Below are positions 15,501 to 15,690 of a stretch of 15,690 nucleotides of DNA, one piece after another; within the stretch, counting starts at the first letter, position 1; each line of letters starts with the position of its first letter. The notes beneath the pieces were generated by a model. It had not been told where the DNA came from and did not search any database. It was given only the letters and a program-made list of their open reading frames with translations. The stretch comes from Hylemonella sp. UBA2468 (lineage in GTDB: Bacteria > Pseudomonadota > Gammaproteobacteria > Burkholderiales > Burkholderiaceae_C): positions 1-15,690 of the forward strand of contig DDPM01000038.1 in NCBI GenBank assembly GCA_002342165.1, given 5' to 3'. A program made the position numbers and the translations under genes.

Positions 15501-15690
15501 GTGGGCCCACCACCACCACGTGGCCGCCTGCGTCGCCTCCCTCGGGCCCTAGGTCAATCAGCCAGTCGCTGGCGCGCATGACGTCCAGGTTGTGCTCAAT
15601 CACCAACAACGAGTGCCCTGCATCCAAGAGCTTGCGCAACGCGCGCATGAGCTTGGCAATGTCGTCAAAGTGCAGTCCCGTGGTGGGCTC
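12595..15690 (-). CDS. uvrA: Excinuclease ABC subunit A, C-terminal part of a tandem double-length UvrA
   Basis: DNA damage recognition ATPase of nucleotide excision repair. The visible 1031 residues are open to the window edge, so the start lies outside. Residues 1-65 (beginning EPTTGLHFDDIAKL, then DAGHSLLVIEHNLDV and LDLGPEGG-like DLGPEGGDAGG) are the end of one UvrA second ATPase domain. A linker to about 135 follows. Then a complete UvrA starts: Walker A GVSGSGKST (169-177), a UvrB-binding region including LLAPLVMNRKGVYTELADW, CPVC/CPDC/CPTC cysteine pairs, signature LSGGEAQR (556-563), Walker B VLDEPT (580-585), second Walker A (708-716), zinc finger C820/C823/C843/C846, second LSGGEAQR (910-917) and VLDEPT (944-949), ending DLGPEGGQGGG. 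The segment between the first cysteine pairs is much shorter than in E. coli. From memory, UvrA proteins of about 1900 residues with two fused copies are annotated in Burkholderiales; they coexist with a normal UvrA. Confidence 0.93.
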   Translation of the reverse strand, partial: EPTTGLHFDDIAKLMRALRKLLDAGHSLLVIEHNLDVMRASDWLIDLGPEGGDAGGHVVVVGPPEDVKLHATSHTAKALRDDAAVMGEAHKVAEPAAKYWVGLAAEGLAPGASYARVAIAKSAPGARSSDAGNLLTEASNFIRIVNAKEHNLKSLSVDIPLGKFSVVTGVSGSGKSTLAFDILFNEGQRRYLESLNAYARSIVQPAGRPDVDAVYGIPPTVAIEQRLSRGGRKSTVGTTTEVWHFLRLLFVKLGVQHCVHDGAAVAPQTPDSIVAQLYRQFKGQHIGLLAPLVMNRKGVYTELADWARPRGYTHLRVDGEFLPTTGFPRIDRFKEHTIELPVASVHITPAHEALLRAQLALALEHGKGVVHVLHGMEGLAQALKLGNSTQNLGMLQAFSTRRACPVCAASYAELDPRLFSYNSKHGWCPDCVGTGVKLNKEQRKLLDDSVQDDHQKGREQTFAEPEIEDVTDAVCPTCAGARLNPKARAVRFHQTAIADIAALSVKDVRLWVEQLSLEGREADIARDLLPEIKSRLEFLEQVGLGYLTLDRGAPTLSGGEAQRIRLAAQLGSNLQGVCYVLDEPTIGLHARDNRMLLDALKVLSDKGNTLVVVEHDEDTIRRADHLIDIGPSAGKRGGHLVAQGVVADLTAASDSQTGRYLLHAMRHPQQARRGLEGVDWIKVHEARLHNLQALEAAVPLRRLVAITGVSGSGKSTLARDVMLANVHMAVNARSTKAGRDALAAGKTLNWMGCASVSGFEVIDRVLEVDQTPIGKTPRSCPATYIGFWDTVRKLFAETLEAKARGYGAGRFSFNTGEGRCPGCEGQGVRTIEMSFLPDVKVLCEICRGARFNPETMAVTWRGKSVGDVLQMEVDEAVDFFASMPSIAHPLQLLKDVGLGYLTLGQPSPTLSGGEAQRIKLVTELTKVRDEVGRRGQKVPHTLYVLDEPTVGLHMADVDKLIRVLHRLVDAGHSVVVIEHDLDVIAEADWVLDLGPEGGQGGGQLVACATPEDLVRQGTHTGRSLASVLQRA

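Noticed and set aside
15640..15648. uvrA start at an internal ATG at 15648
   Set aside because: The frame is open and conserved (EPTTGLHFDDIAKL) upstream of this codon to the window edge, and the ATG falls inside an ATPase domain.
1..15690. Mobile elements, CRISPR arrays, tRNA genes or defence systems
   Set aside because: No transposase, integrase, repeat-spacer pattern, terminal inverted repeats, tRNA cloverleaf or defence-type gene is visible; every sizeable coding region is a conserved housekeeping or transport gene.

Overview
The window reads as an ordinary chromosomal stretch of a betaproteobacterium, most likely order Burkholderiales, family Comamonadaceae (a Limnohabitans- or Rhodoferax-like organism is a guess). 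The reasons are the linkage rplM-rpsI-(coiled-coil membrane protein)-bactofilin-erpA facing anmK and an M23 peptidase, an SAH riboswitch ahead of ahcY-metF, a periplasmic receptor of the Bug/TctC type, and a UvrA polypeptide that appears to be a tandem fusion of two UvrA copies. There are no tRNA or rRNA genes, no CRISPR array, no insertion sequence and no sign of a mobile island. All genes share similar base composition and codon use.

Layout. Positions 1-782 hold the N-terminal two thirds of tyrS on the minus strand, cut by the window edge. A 200-base divergent gap (783-982) with a palindrome and a possible promoter precedes a plus-strand pair, an M23 peptidoglycan endopeptidase (983-2317) and anmK (2339-3568). 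Facing them on the minus strand is a run read as rplM (6165-5734), rpsI (5721-5329), an intrinsic terminator, a single-pass coiled-coil protein (5236-4499), a bactofilin (4429-4034) and erpA (3952-3587). A 224-base divergent gap (6166-6389) separates rplM from rlmJ (6390-7304, plus). Convergent to rlmJ is ahcY-metF (9616-7318, minus), headed by an SAH riboswitch (9776-9703). Divergent from it is prfC (9837-11468, plus), followed by an orphan tripartite-tricarboxylate-type binding protein (11546-12541, plus). A bidirectional terminator lies between that gene and uvrA (minus, 12595 to beyond the window end). No gene-free stretch exceeds 300 bases.

How the genes work together. ahcY and metF clear S-adenosylhomocysteine and supply methyl groups for methionine; the riboswitch ties their expression to SAH. 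Its 3' P1 strand can also pair with the ahcY ribosome binding site, which suggests a translational on-switch. The M23 peptidase, anmK, bactofilin and coiled-coil membrane protein form a cell-wall neighbourhood: cutting of peptidoglycan, recycling of anhydro-MurNAc, and a cytoskeletal scaffold that in other bacteria positions M23 peptidases. rplM-rpsI, rlmJ, prfC and tyrS all serve translation.

The least routine observations are the double-length UvrA, the riboswitch with its RBS-sequestering alternative pairing, and the bactofilin/M23/coiled-coil cluster. I found nothing I can defend as a wholly new system.
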